Virus record (IMG/VR): IMGVR_UViG_3300022752_004330
Location: 1-64,000 of that record
Strand: one strand, 5' to 3'
Source of the DNA: a virus
Length of the DNA: 64,000 bases
Shown piece by piece: positions 31,290 through 37,847 of the stretch. The translations under genes were made by a program, and so were the position numbers. The first letter of the stretch is position 1, and each line of letters starts with the position of its first letter. Below the pieces are notes generated by a model. It did not search any database. It was not told the origin of the DNA and saw only the letters and a program-made list of their open reading frames with translations.

Positions 31290-31818
31290 AGATGCTTTTA
31301 GTAGTGGACAAATATCTAGCAAACTATGGCTGTGTGAAGAACTAGAGAGAACTCGTTGGACCAGTAACGAAACAGCCATCTACGGTGGATGGTATGGTCT
31401 CACAGCATTTCTGTTACTAACTAGAAATAAATTTAAAGTTCATAAAATACGCAGTTATGATATTGACTCTAATTGTGAACCTATGGCAGACATGATAAAT
31501 GAAAATTGGGTTTGGCAGGATTGGAAGTTTAAGGCAATAACAGAAGATTGTAATATTCTTAAATCTACAGCTGATATAATCATCAATACTAGCACTGAGC
31601 ATTTTCATAGTAAACAATGGTTTGACAACATAAATTATGGTACAAGAGTTGTTCTTCAAGGCAATAATATGAAACACGAAGATCATGTTATACATTTTGA
31701 AAATCTGCAAGAATTTCTGCAAGAATTTCCTTTGACAAAAATTAATTATAGCGGACAATTAGATTTTGAATATCCTACTTGGAAATTTACAAGATTTATG
31801 TTAATCGGTATAAAATAA
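31267..31818 (+). CDS. Putative methyltransferase-fold protein (183 aa)
   Basis: NETAIYGGWYGLTAFLLLTR (a G-x-x-x-G loop at residue 38), IRSYDIDSNCEPMAD (acidic end of strand 2) and TADIIINTSTEHF fit a Rossmann SAM-dependent methyltransferase, though the glycine motif is degenerate. It closes the AT-rich cluster and overlaps the GatZ-like gene by 23 nt. It may O- or N-methylate the sugar product. Confidence 0.55.
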   Translation: MNMIPVNKDAFSSGQISSKLWLCEELERTRWTSNETAIYGGWYGLTAFLLLTRNKFKVHKIRSYDIDSNCEPMADMINENWVWQDWKFKAITEDCNILKSTADIIINTSTEHFHSKQWFDNINYGTRVVLQGNNMKHEDHVIHFENLQEFLQEFPLTKINYSGQLDFEYPTWKFTRFMLIGIK

Positions 31819-31829
31819 ATTCAAAATCT

Positions 31830-31858
31830 TTGCTTTTTGCCAGGTTTTATTATATAAT
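31830..31858 (+). promoter_or_regulatory. Sigma70-like promoter before the lysin gene
   Basis: TTGCTT (31830-31835), 17 bp, TATAAT (31853-31858), in the 91-bp gap before the SleB gene. The -10 is perfect and the -35 weak. Confidence 0.5.
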
Positions 31859-31909
31859 TACCTTGCATAGTATAATTAATCTTACCGCTAACGAATAAGG
31901 AGGTCAATA

Positions 31910-32491
31910 ATGACTGAAATTACGCTAGACAGGGAACAAGCAGATCGGAACATCGTTAAAAATATTGCTATGGTTCTCGGTGTTCTATTAATGCTAGTAG
32001 GTTTATATATGTCTGTAAATCTACTGTCTTGGGCAATAAAACATAAATTACAGACAGTTGAAACTATCGAACCTTCTCAAATAACAGCTCAGGTTAGAGA
32101 AAGACAATTATCTTGCCTAGCAAAAAACATTTATCATGAAGCTGGTTCTGAACCTTTTGAAGGTAAGGTAGCAGTGGCACAGGTCACAATAAATCGGGCC
32201 AATAGCGAAGGTAAATTTCCAGGTGATATCTGTCACGTCATCTATCAGAAAAATTTATTTTATGATAAAGTACTTTGTCAGTTTAGTTGGGTCTGTGACA
32301 GAAACGTATTGTTTAATCCGAAACATCCCGAGATATACGATGAAAGCATGGAAGTAGCCAAAAAGGTACTACTTGAGGGGTTTAGACTTCCAAGTTTAAC
32401 TGAGGCGCTGTATTTTCATGCAGATTATATTAACCCGGGTTGGAAAAGGGAAAGGGTGGCTAAAATTGGGCGGCATATCTTCTACAAATAA
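31910..32491 (+). CDS. SleB/CwlJ-type cell-wall hydrolase, probable endolysin (193 aa)
   Basis: A single N-terminal membrane segment (VLGVLLMLVGLYMSVNLLSW, residues 25-44) is followed by the Hydrolase_2 domain: LAKNIYHEAGSEPFEGKVAVAQVTINRA (catalytic Glu in YHEAxxE), GDICHVIYQ and FSWVCD. SleB/CwlJ enzymes cleave peptidoglycan glycan strands. The signal anchor would place the domain in the periplasm, as for signal-arrest-release phage lysins of Gram-negative hosts. An AAGGAGG ribosome site is very strong. A holin-like gene overlaps its 3' end. Confidence 0.85.
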   Translation: MTEITLDREQADRNIVKNIAMVLGVLLMLVGLYMSVNLLSWAIKHKLQTVETIEPSQITAQVRERQLSCLAKNIYHEAGSEPFEGKVAVAQVTINRANSEGKFPGDICHVIYQKNLFYDKVLCQFSWVCDRNVLFNPKHPEIYDESMEVAKKVLLEGFRLPSLTEALYFHADYINPGWKRERVAKIGRHIFYK

Positions 32492-32828
32492 ATTTAACGG
32501 CGTAGTTACAAAAATAACAGGGTTTGTAGCTAATATTCCAAATACAGTATGGGAGTTTTTGCGTAATCATCTTGGTAGGATCAGCGCACATACTCTTGGA
32601 TGGTTGACAATAATACTATTACATTTTGCCAGTATTCCTACATTGTTGGCAGTTTTAATGGCGCAAAATGATAAATTACCGCCCGTGGATCTTATGATCT
32701 TTGTGTGGAGTGGACTAATTACTTTCTTTTTTAAAAGTCTTATAGAACGTAACTTTCTGTACATTGCGACAATTTGTCTAGGCTTCGGAGCTCAAACAGT
32801 GATAATGAGTCTTATACTTTTCAAATAA
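32418..32828 (+). CDS. Small membrane protein, holin candidate (up to 136 aa)
   Basis: Three hydrophobic segments (about residues 60-80, 88-105 and 112-133: LGWLTIILLHFASIPTLLAVLMA, LMIFVWSGLITFFF, FLYIATICLGFGAQTVIMSLIL). The first ATG is 74 nt inside the lysin gene; a TTG at 32466 after GGGTGG is a plausible shorter start. Position right after a SleB lysin and the three-segment plan suit a class I-type holin, but no family is recognised. Confidence 0.6.
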   Translation: MQIILTRVGKGKGWLKLGGISSTNKFNGVVTKITGFVANIPNTVWEFLRNHLGRISAHTLGWLTIILLHFASIPTLLAVLMAQNDKLPPVDLMIFVWSGLITFFFKSLIERNFLYIATICLGFGAQTVIMSLILFK

Positions 32829-32831
32829 ATA
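32826..32831 (+). promoter_or_regulatory. T4-late-like TAAATA element
   Basis: TAAATA ends 5 nt before ATG 32837 and overlaps the stop of the membrane-protein gene; no ribosome site is visible. Confidence 0.3.
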
Positions 32832-32836
32832 ATTTA

Positions 32837-33085
32837 ATGCGTATAAACGAATTATTAGAAAAGAAAATATCTGCTCCATCTGCCAGTCAATGTTCTGTAG
32901 GCAAGGCAAGGTTAAGTAATGTTCGCTATAGTCAATGCGTTAGTAGAGGCATGCTAAAACATGACAGCGAACATACAGCTGGTACTGGTAAACAAGGAAA
33001 AAAAGGAACCGGCGTTCGTCTTAAGGGCAAAAAGATGAAAAGCGTGATACACGGAGGTCCTGTGAAAGATTACGACGGCAAATAA
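32837..33085 (+). CDS. Small basic hypothetical protein (82 aa)
   Basis: Start set at ATG 32837 (MRINELLEKKISAPSASQ), since the longer frame overlaps the membrane-protein gene. Gly/Lys-rich middle (TGKQGKKGTGVRLKGKKMKS) and a C-terminal [11 protein letters not shown]. It is highly basic and probably nucleic-acid or peptidoglycan associated. It converges on the 33070 gene, overlapping by 16 nt. Confidence 0.6.
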   Translation: MRINELLEKKISAPSASQCSVGKARLSNVRYSQCVSRGMLKHDSEHTAGTGKQGKKGTGVRLKGKKMKSVIHGGPVKDYDGK

Positions 33086-33426
33086 CCGTCCCAATCTCTT
33101 GTTTTTTCAATGAAAATTTCTAAAATTTCTTTATGATCTAAGTTTTGGAATTCTTTGCTTACTGTGTAAATTTTGTCTATGTCCATGGGTTCCATACCTT
33201 TTAATCCAATAAGTTCAATTATTTCTTGAAAACTTATTTCTTCATTTCTCATGCTGCTTACCCAAATACAAGTTACTAAACAGGCCATAAGCACAATTTT
33301 ATTATTATAGACTCCCTGTATTTCACACCATTCTACAGTGCGTTTGAGATAGTAATCTATATCTTCTAATCTATTTTCTAAGTTCTTGATCCAGTCTTGA
33401 GTGTCTGTTCTTAACCAAGGCTTCAT
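33070..33426 (-). CDS. Hypothetical protein in the isc operon (118 aa)
   Basis: It starts with an ATG overlapping the iscA stop (ATGA), so it is co-translated with iscU and iscA. Helical, with a hydrophobic stretch [18 protein letters not shown] (residues about 43-60) and charged ends. It is not HscB, HscA, Fdx or IscX by sequence. Its coupling suggests either an Fe-S accessory or simple hitch-hiking. Confidence 0.65.
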   Translation of the reverse strand: MKPWLRTDTQDWIKNLENRLEDIDYYLKRTVEWCEIQGVYNNKIVLMACLVTCIWVSSMRNEEISFQEIIELIGLKGMEPMDIDKIYTVSKEFQNLDHKEILEIFIEKTRDWDGYLPS

Positions 33427-33749
33427 ACGCTAAAACTTTCTCCACATCCACATTTGGCCTTTTCGTTAGGATTTTTAAATTCAAACCCTTCGTTTAATCC
33501 TTGCTTGACCCAGTCCATTTCTAAACCGGTTAGATAAACCGCACTCTTACCATCCACATAAACTTTTACCCCGTGGTTATCATAGACAAATTGATCTCGG
33601 GTAATAGGCGGAGTATCAACATATTCTAGCACATAGGCTAGCCCACTACATCCTGTGGTCTTTACTCCTACCCTAATGCCTAGGCCTTTACCTCTGCGGG
33701 CAAGATTATGCTTTACTTTTTCTGCTGCTCTTTCAGTTAACGAGATCAT
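33423..33749 (-). CDS. iscA: Fe-S cluster carrier IscA (108 aa)
   Basis: Full-length A-type carrier: [37 protein letters not shown] and, at the end, [12 protein letters not shown], giving the three conserved Cys (CSG and CGCG). These receive clusters from IscU and hand them to target proteins. The text is close to proteobacterial IscA, not to cyanobacterial proteins. The ATG lies 17 nt inside the 3' end of iscU. Operon order is HNH, iscU, iscA, orf. Confidence 0.92.
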   Translation of the reverse strand: MISLTERAAEKVKHNLARRGKGLGIRVGVKTTGCSGLAYVLEYVDTPPITRDQFVYDNHGVKVYVDGKSAVYLTGLEMDWVKQGLNEGFEFKNPNEKAKCGCGESFSV

Positions 33750-34130
33750 GTTTTTGTTTATAATCTGCTATTGCCGCTTTTATGGCATCTTCTGCGAGGA
33801 TTGAACAATGTATTTTTACTGGGGGGAGCGCCAGCTCTTCGGCAATCGCCGTATTACGTATTGTGGAAGCCTGGTCAAGAGTCTTGCCTTTAACCCATTC
33901 AGTAACCAGCGAACTACTAGCGATTGCACTGCCGCAACCATAAGTTTTAAATTTTGCATCGGTAATAACACCATCCTCTACCTTTATCTGTAGTTTCATC
34001 ACATCGCCCGTCAGCCGCAAGCGGGAGCACCGACCATGCCGGTTCCCACTTGCGCCATTTCCTCCTTATTAAAAGATCCTACGTTTCTGGGGTTCTCATA
34101 ATGATCCAGAACTTTTTCGCTGTAAGCCAT
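33733..34130 (-). CDS. iscU: Fe-S scaffold IscU, frame interrupted by 8 nt (candidate ribosomal bypass)
   Basis: The 5' ORF (34130-34011) encodes 39 residues, [16 protein letters not shown] ... GMVGAPACG, then TGA. The 3' frame gives [12 protein letters not shown]...[13 protein letters not shown]...[15 protein letters not shown] to 33733. Skipping 8 nt (34006-34013) joins them into a 129-aa IscU with all hallmarks: Cys38-Gly-Asp, the [10 protein letters not shown] Cys, LPPVK and HCSIL Cys. Without it the first active-site Cys is separated from the rest. A GGC codon precedes the stop and another GGC (34006-34008) directly precedes the resumed GAT, as in T4 gene 60. A plain frameshift mutation is the alternative. 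The RBS (TTAGGAG) overlaps the end of the HNH gene. Confidence 0.85.
34006..34016 (-). other. Candidate 8-nt translational bypass site in iscU
   Basis: On the coding strand: GGC (34016-34014), TGA stop, CG, then GGC (34008-34006), then GAT. Peptidyl-tRNA-Gly leaving the first GGC and landing on the second restores exactly the conserved Cys-Gly-Asp motif. CCCG just before and CGGG across the gap could pair around the take-off codon. Confidence 0.5.
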
Positions 34131-34132
34131 TT

Positions 34133-34807
34133 TTATTCTCCTAAAATACTTCTAACAACTTCCATTGATTGGAATGAATCCCATTTCTTTCTGTTTTCTT
34201 CTCCTAAGATCCATCTTAAATTTTTCCTACTCCCTAATATAGAGGGATCTATTCCTAGCTCAAATCCTTGACGATAGGGAATAATATGATCCAACTGATA
34301 TTGATTTTTCCTTTTACCTGTGTCAGCAGGTATAAAACCTTCTTGTTTCATAGCATACCAAGATCGATATGTTGCTTTTCTAACTTCTCTCTTATATGCA
34401 GTAAAATTATCGTCTACATAATTCTTAGGACGCCGATTATTAACGCGACCATCTTTGTTAGGATTATCTTGTTTCCATCTTTTGCTTTGTTTTTCATTAG
34501 CAATGCCCTTATTCCAGCCCCATCCTTTTTTTAATCCTTCTCTGTTTTGTTTTGACTTTTGTTCTTCTGTCAGAGTTTTTCCTTTGTTCCAGGGTGTGTA
34601 TTCTCCTCTGTTCAAAGGATTTTTACATTTTTGTGAACAATAATCTAAAAATCTCGGCCTAGTTTCAAATTTTAAACTACAAAAAAGACAAGTTTTAATA
34701 ATGCCATATTTTTTCATAACATTATTTATCATCTCGGCGTGCCCGTTTGCGAGTTTAATTTTTAAATTCCTTTTTACTATACTAGCATATTTACCAGGTA
34801 AATACAA
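34133..34807 (-). CDS. HNH homing-type endonuclease with NUMOD3-like motifs (up to 224 aa)
   Basis: A Zn-finger-like [22 protein letters not shown] (residues about 40-61) is followed by NUMOD3-like repeats ([16 protein letters not shown] and [15 protein letters not shown]). The nuclease part is [16 protein letters not shown]...[16 protein letters not shown], with the DH pair and Asn of an H-N-H site. NUMOD3/HNH proteins are mobile endonucleases in phages. The 5' end is uncertain: the first ATG (34807) leaves 2 bp before the divergent erpA-like gene, and ATG at 34732 or 34717 is plausible. Its stop lies 2 nt before iscU and contains the iscU ribosome site. Confidence 0.8.
   Translation of the reverse strand: MYLPGKYASIVKRNLKIKLANGHAEMINNVMKKYGIIKTCLFCSLKFETRPRFLDYCSQKCKNPLNRGEYTPWNKGKTLTEEQKSKQNREGLKKGWGWNKGIANEKQSKRWKQDNPNKDGRVNNRRPKNYVDDNFTAYKREVRKATYRSWYAMKQEGFIPADTGKRKNQYQLDHIIPYRQGFELGIDPSILGSRKNLRWILGEENRKKWDSFQSMEVVRSILGE
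34789..34803. promoter_or_regulatory. 15-bp palindrome between the isc operon and the erpA-like gene
   Basis: ATTTACC-A-GGTAAAT is a perfect inverted repeat around one base. It lies 7-21 bp before the erpA-like ATG and at the 5' end of the divergent HNH-isc operon, a natural place for a shared operator. It does not match the IscR sites I know. Confidence 0.4.
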
Positions 34808-34809
34808 GC

Positions 34810-35133
34810 ATGATTGATATCACAACGTCCGCACAAAATAAGATACAAGAGTTACTTTTGGAAGAAAACAATCCTAATATAAAACTACGCACCTTTGTTC
34901 AAGGAGGTGGATGTTCTGGCTTTCAGTACGGGTTTACTTTTGATGAAGACCAAGCAGATGACGATTTTGAAATTCCAGTAGGCCAATTCAAAATTCTTGT
35001 AGATGCAATGAGTTTACAATATCTGCAAGGAGCAGAAATTGACTATGCAGACGATTTATCTGGTGCTAGTTTCAAAATTAAAAACCCAAATGCTGCTTCT
35101 TCATGCGGATGCGGAAATTCCTTTTCCATTTGA
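34810..35133 (+). CDS. erpA: ErpA-like A-type Fe-S carrier (107 aa)
   Basis: The sequence [29 protein letters not shown] and the end [14 protein letters not shown] carry the three Cys of A-type carriers and match the ErpA subgroup ([13 protein letters not shown]...DSMS-x-QYL-x-GAEIDY) better than IscA. ErpA delivers clusters to essential [4Fe-4S] enzymes. It is transcribed away from the isc operon. The ribosome site is weak (CAGGTAAATACAAGC). Highly proteobacterial in sequence, so probably captured from the host lineage. Confidence 0.88.
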   Translation: MIDITTSAQNKIQELLLEENNPNIKLRTFVQGGGCSGFQYGFTFDEDQADDDFEIPVGQFKILVDAMSLQYLQGAEIDYADDLSGASFKIKNPNAASSCGCGNSFSI

Positions 35134-35134
35134 C

Positions 35135-35163
35135 TTGACAAAAAGCCAGATTTAACATATAAT
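35135..35163 (+). promoter_or_regulatory. Sigma70 promoter before DNA ligase
   Basis: TTGACA (35135-35140), 17 bp, TATAAT (35158-35163): perfect consensus with the same spacing as the early array, 32 bp before the ligase ATG. Confidence 0.8.
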
Positions 35164-35195
35164 TATTGAATCGTAACTATTAACATTCATACACT

Positions 35196-36509
35196 ATGAG
35201 ACATTGCGATTCAATTATTCGTATTCTACAAGATCACCCCAGCAGGTTAAACAAAGAAGCTATTATTCTTGCAGAAGCAGAATCTGGTAATGAAGAACTT
35301 TTCGCCGGATTTAGATGGTGCCTGAGCCCATATGCTACATTTGGTGTGAAAAAAGTTCCAGAACACAAAAACCCAGATGGTCCCGGAGTGTCTTGGAACG
35401 ACTTTGAAACATTATTGAACATGCTGAGTTCACGAACTATTACTGGACACGATGCAAGAGATGCTATTGAGCGAGTAATGCTAGCCAGCACCAGAAGTCA
35501 ATGGAATGATTGGTATAGACGCATATTGATTAAGGATCTGCGTTGTGGCGTAAGTGAAAAAACTATCAACAAGGTACTACAGGATTTTCCTAACATTGTA
35601 CCTATTCCTGTATTTGAGTGTATGTTAGCACATGATTCTGCTAATCATGAAAAGAAAATTCAAGGTAAAAAATTATTAGAACCCAAACTAGATGGTGTCA
35701 GAGTAATCACCATAGTTGACACTGTGAATAACACAGTGGTGCAATATAGTAGAAATGGTAAAGTATTAGAAAATTTCACTCATATTACCGACAGTTTGTT
35801 AAAACACATTAATCTAATTGAACGTCCTATGGTATTAGACGGTGAAATAGTAAGTACTAGTTTTCAAGATCTTATGAAGCAGGTACATCGCAAGGACAAT
35901 GTACAGGCTGGCGACGCAAGATTAATGCTGTTTGATATTATCCCGTTAAGTGAGTTCAGGGCAGGGGTTAGTGTAATGGGACAGCGCCGCCGTAGTAATT
36001 TGTTACGTACGATGAAACCAATTTTTAATATAATTGGTCATATTGATATTATTCCTCAAGAAGAAGTTGACCTGGACACCTATGTTGGAGAGTTGCAATT
36101 TAAACAGTTTAACAAAGATGCTATAGACAAGGGTTTTGAAGGTATTATGATAAAGGATTTAGAGGCAAAGTATGAATGTAAAAGATCAGCTAGCTGGCTT
36201 AAGCAAAAACCTTTCATTGAAGTATCACTTCAAGTCGTTGAGGTTGAAGAGGGCACAGGCAGGAATGTGGGCAGACTTGGTGCACTGGTCTTGGAAGGTG
36301 TGGATGACGACAAGACAATCAGAGTTAACTGTGGTTCGGGCTTTAGTGACGCTGACCGCGGTATATTTTGGACAGGGCGTGATACGCTACCTGGTCAAGT
36401 AGTAGAGGTTCGTGCAGATGCTATTACACAAAATCAAGACGGTTCTTACTCGCTTAGGTTTCCGAGATTCCTACGTTTCCGAGGATTTAAAGCAGGGGAG
36501 AAACTCTAG
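35196..36509 (+). CDS. ATP-dependent DNA ligase (437 aa)
   Basis: LLEPKLDGVRVITIV near residue 164 is motif I (KxDGxR, adenylated Lys). Motif III-like text MLFDIIPL, motif IV FEGIMIKDL near residue 315 and motif V KRSASWLKQKP near 328 follow, and then an OB-fold (VGRLGALVLEG...RVNCGSGFSD). Size and domain order fit T4 gp30-type ligases (about 490 aa). It seals nicks in phage replication and repair. The strong sigma70 promoter upstream fits early expression. Followed closely by an 80-aa gene and IF-1. Confidence 0.92.
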   Translation: MRHCDSIIRILQDHPSRLNKEAIILAEAESGNEELFAGFRWCLSPYATFGVKKVPEHKNPDGPGVSWNDFETLLNMLSSRTITGHDARDAIERVMLASTRSQWNDWYRRILIKDLRCGVSEKTINKVLQDFPNIVPIPVFECMLAHDSANHEKKIQGKKLLEPKLDGVRVITIVDTVNNTVVQYSRNGKVLENFTHITDSLLKHINLIERPMVLDGEIVSTSFQDLMKQVHRKDNVQAGDARLMLFDIIPLSEFRAGVSVMGQRRRSNLLRTMKPIFNIIGHIDIIPQEEVDLDTYVGELQFKQFNKDAIDKGFEGIMIKDLEAKYECKRSASWLKQKPFIEVSLQVVEVEEGTGRNVGRLGALVLEGVDDDKTIRVNCGSGFSDADRGIFWTGRDTLPGQVVEVRADAITQNQDGSYSLRFPRFLRFRGFKAGEKL

Positions 36510-36510
36510 T

Positions 36511-36753
36511 TTGGATAAACAAGCCTTGAAGAATATCTTATATGGAAGTATATATGAGTTAGCTAAAGATCAGAAATATTTTTATCATAGTCCCTTTGGA
36601 GGAAAGTATAATCATTTTACTCCAGAAGGAGAAAAGGCTGTTTTAGAAATCTTAACCATATGGGTAGAAAAAATTTTGCAAGAAGAAAAAACTATTTTAG
36701 ACCAACGTGCTAAAGAATTAGTTATTAAAGGATTAAAAGGAGACAAAGACTAG
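36511..36753 (+). CDS. Hypothetical protein between ligase and IF-1 (80 aa)
   Basis: Start chosen at TTG 36511 (read as [12 protein letters not shown]), 1 nt after the ligase stop and behind AGGGGAG; the longer frame lies inside the ligase gene. The protein is helical, with [24 protein letters not shown] in the middle. A TAGTG overlap couples it to infA. No family recognised. Confidence 0.65.
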   Translation: MDKQALKNILYGSIYELAKDQKYFYHSPFGGKYNHFTPEGEKAVLEILTIWVEKILQEEKTILDQRAKELVIKGLKGDKD

Positions 36754-36971
36754 TGCCAAAAGAGGATTTAATAAGTTTAGATGGAAAAATTGAAGAAGTT
36801 TTACCTAATGCCATGTTCAGAGTGAAATTAGAACAAGGAGCAATAATATTAGGACATATCAGTGGTCGTATGCGGCAAAATAAAATACAAATTTTAACCG
36901 GTGATCGTGTTAAAGTTGAAATGAGTCCTTATGATTTAACCAAAGGACGCATTGTCTATAGAGAAAAATAG
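36753..36971 (+). CDS. infA: Translation initiation factor IF-1 (72 aa)
   Basis: The whole 72-residue protein is IF-1: [63 protein letters not shown]. This is the single S1/OB domain that binds the ribosomal A site during initiation. The GTG start shares a base with the upstream TAG and has AAGGAG 9 nt before it. A phage copy is unusual and could favour phage messages, including those that lack a ribosome site. The sequence looks like a proteobacterial paralogue. Confidence 0.95.
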   Translation: MPKEDLISLDGKIEEVLPNAMFRVKLEQGAIILGHISGRMRQNKIQILTGDRVKVEMSPYDLTKGRIVYREK

Positions 36972-37487
36972 TTAATCTAAATCTAAATAACGTCTCCAGC
37001 TGGCATGGGCGAGCGAAAACTCCATGCTTTTTCTGTTATCTACTAACTGGTAGTAATTAGGTTTGTAAGGTTTAATCTTTGGCTTAATTTTTTTGTTATT
37101 TCCCTTTTTAGCATTGCAATCTCCACAGGCTGTCACTGTGTTTTCAAACACAGTTTTACCACCATAACTGGTCGGTAAGACATGATCTAACGTAGCTGTG
37201 GCACGATTCACTTTTACCTCGCAATATTGACAGGTAAATCTATCACGTAGAAATACATTAGATTTACTAAATCGTACGGTTAACTTACGTTTTTCATAAA
37301 CGTGCAACATCATCACCGAAGGCACAGGAGTTGACCAATTTGGTGAGCTTACTACCCAGTTTTCATAAAACTCTAATACTGCGGCCTTTTCTAATACCAT
37401 GTATTTTATAGATTCTTCCCATGGAATTACACTTAACGGAAGCCAAGACACTGGGGCTCCGTCTGCATTTAATATCAACGTCGTCAT
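36972..37487 (-). CDS. HNH endonuclease, McrA/5-methylcytosine-type fold (171 aa)
   Basis: The C-terminal half holds CQYCEVKVNRATATLDHVLPTSYGGKTVFENTVTACGDCNAKKGN: CxxC...DH...CxxC plus N, a zinc-supported HNH site of the type common in large phages and bacteria. The N-terminal 85 residues (LILNADGAPVSWLPLSVIPWEESIKYM) are the usual extension of this subfamily. Possible roles are free-standing nuclease, packaging-associated nuclease or homing. It converges on infA with no gap. Confidence 0.88.
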   Translation of the reverse strand: MTTLILNADGAPVSWLPLSVIPWEESIKYMVLEKAAVLEFYENWVVSSPNWSTPVPSVMMLHVYEKRKLTVRFSKSNVFLRDRFTCQYCEVKVNRATATLDHVLPTSYGGKTVFENTVTACGDCNAKKGNNKKIKPKIKPYKPNYYQLVDNRKSMEFSLAHASWRRYLDLD

Positions 37488-37496
37488 TTTTGAATT

Positions 37497-37502
37497 TATT
37501 TA
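37497..37502 (-). promoter_or_regulatory. T4-late-like TAAATA element for the HNH gene
   Basis: On the minus strand CATAAATAAATTC places TAAATA 9 nt before the ATG at 37487; no ribosome site is seen. Confidence 0.3.
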
Positions 37503-37546
37503 TGAAAGTAAATATACTACTTTATTCTAACATAAAATAAAAATAA

Positions 37547-37846
37547 ATGCAACTAAATAATGATATGACGTATTCTACCTTTATCCATTCTGGCATTGTT
37601 AATCCAAAGACCACAGTCTTACCCGAAAACAAAGAACCCGAAACTGTGGTTATTGAATATGATTTATTATCTGAAATCCTACAGTCTGTTCACGGACGTA
37701 AAGAAATAAAGACAATTTTAGAAAAAATTAAAGAATTAAAAGATACTGGTGTACTAACTAAAAAATCTCATGCTGAGGCGTTTGAATTAACTATCTCAGA
37801 AGATGATAAAGCTCTAAAAGATATTAAAAAATTAGCTGGATTGTAA
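37547..37846 (+). CDS. Hypothetical virion-region protein (99 aa)
   Basis: A short unstructured N-terminus is followed by helices ([29 protein letters not shown]). The stop is 1 nt before the collagen-like gene, so the two are probably made together. It may be a fibre-attachment or assembly factor. No family recognised; the ATG has no ribosome site. Confidence 0.55.
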   Translation: MQLNNDMTYSTFIHSGIVNPKTTVLPENKEPETVVIEYDLLSEILQSVHGRKEIKTILEKIKELKDTGVLTKKSHAEAFELTISEDDKALKDIKKLAGL

Positions 37847-37847
37847 A

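Noticed and set aside
31866-31879. Second -10-like TATAAT before the lysin gene
   Set aside because: The hexamer is good but no -35 lies 16-18 bp upstream, so only the promoter at 31830-31858 was kept.
33423-36971. Bacterial chromosome segment suggested by iscU, iscA, erpA and infA
   Set aside because: The genes are flanked on both sides by phage lysis, ligase, HNH and virion genes with overlapping stops and starts, and the usual partners (iscS, hscA, fdx) are absent; capture by a phage explains them better.
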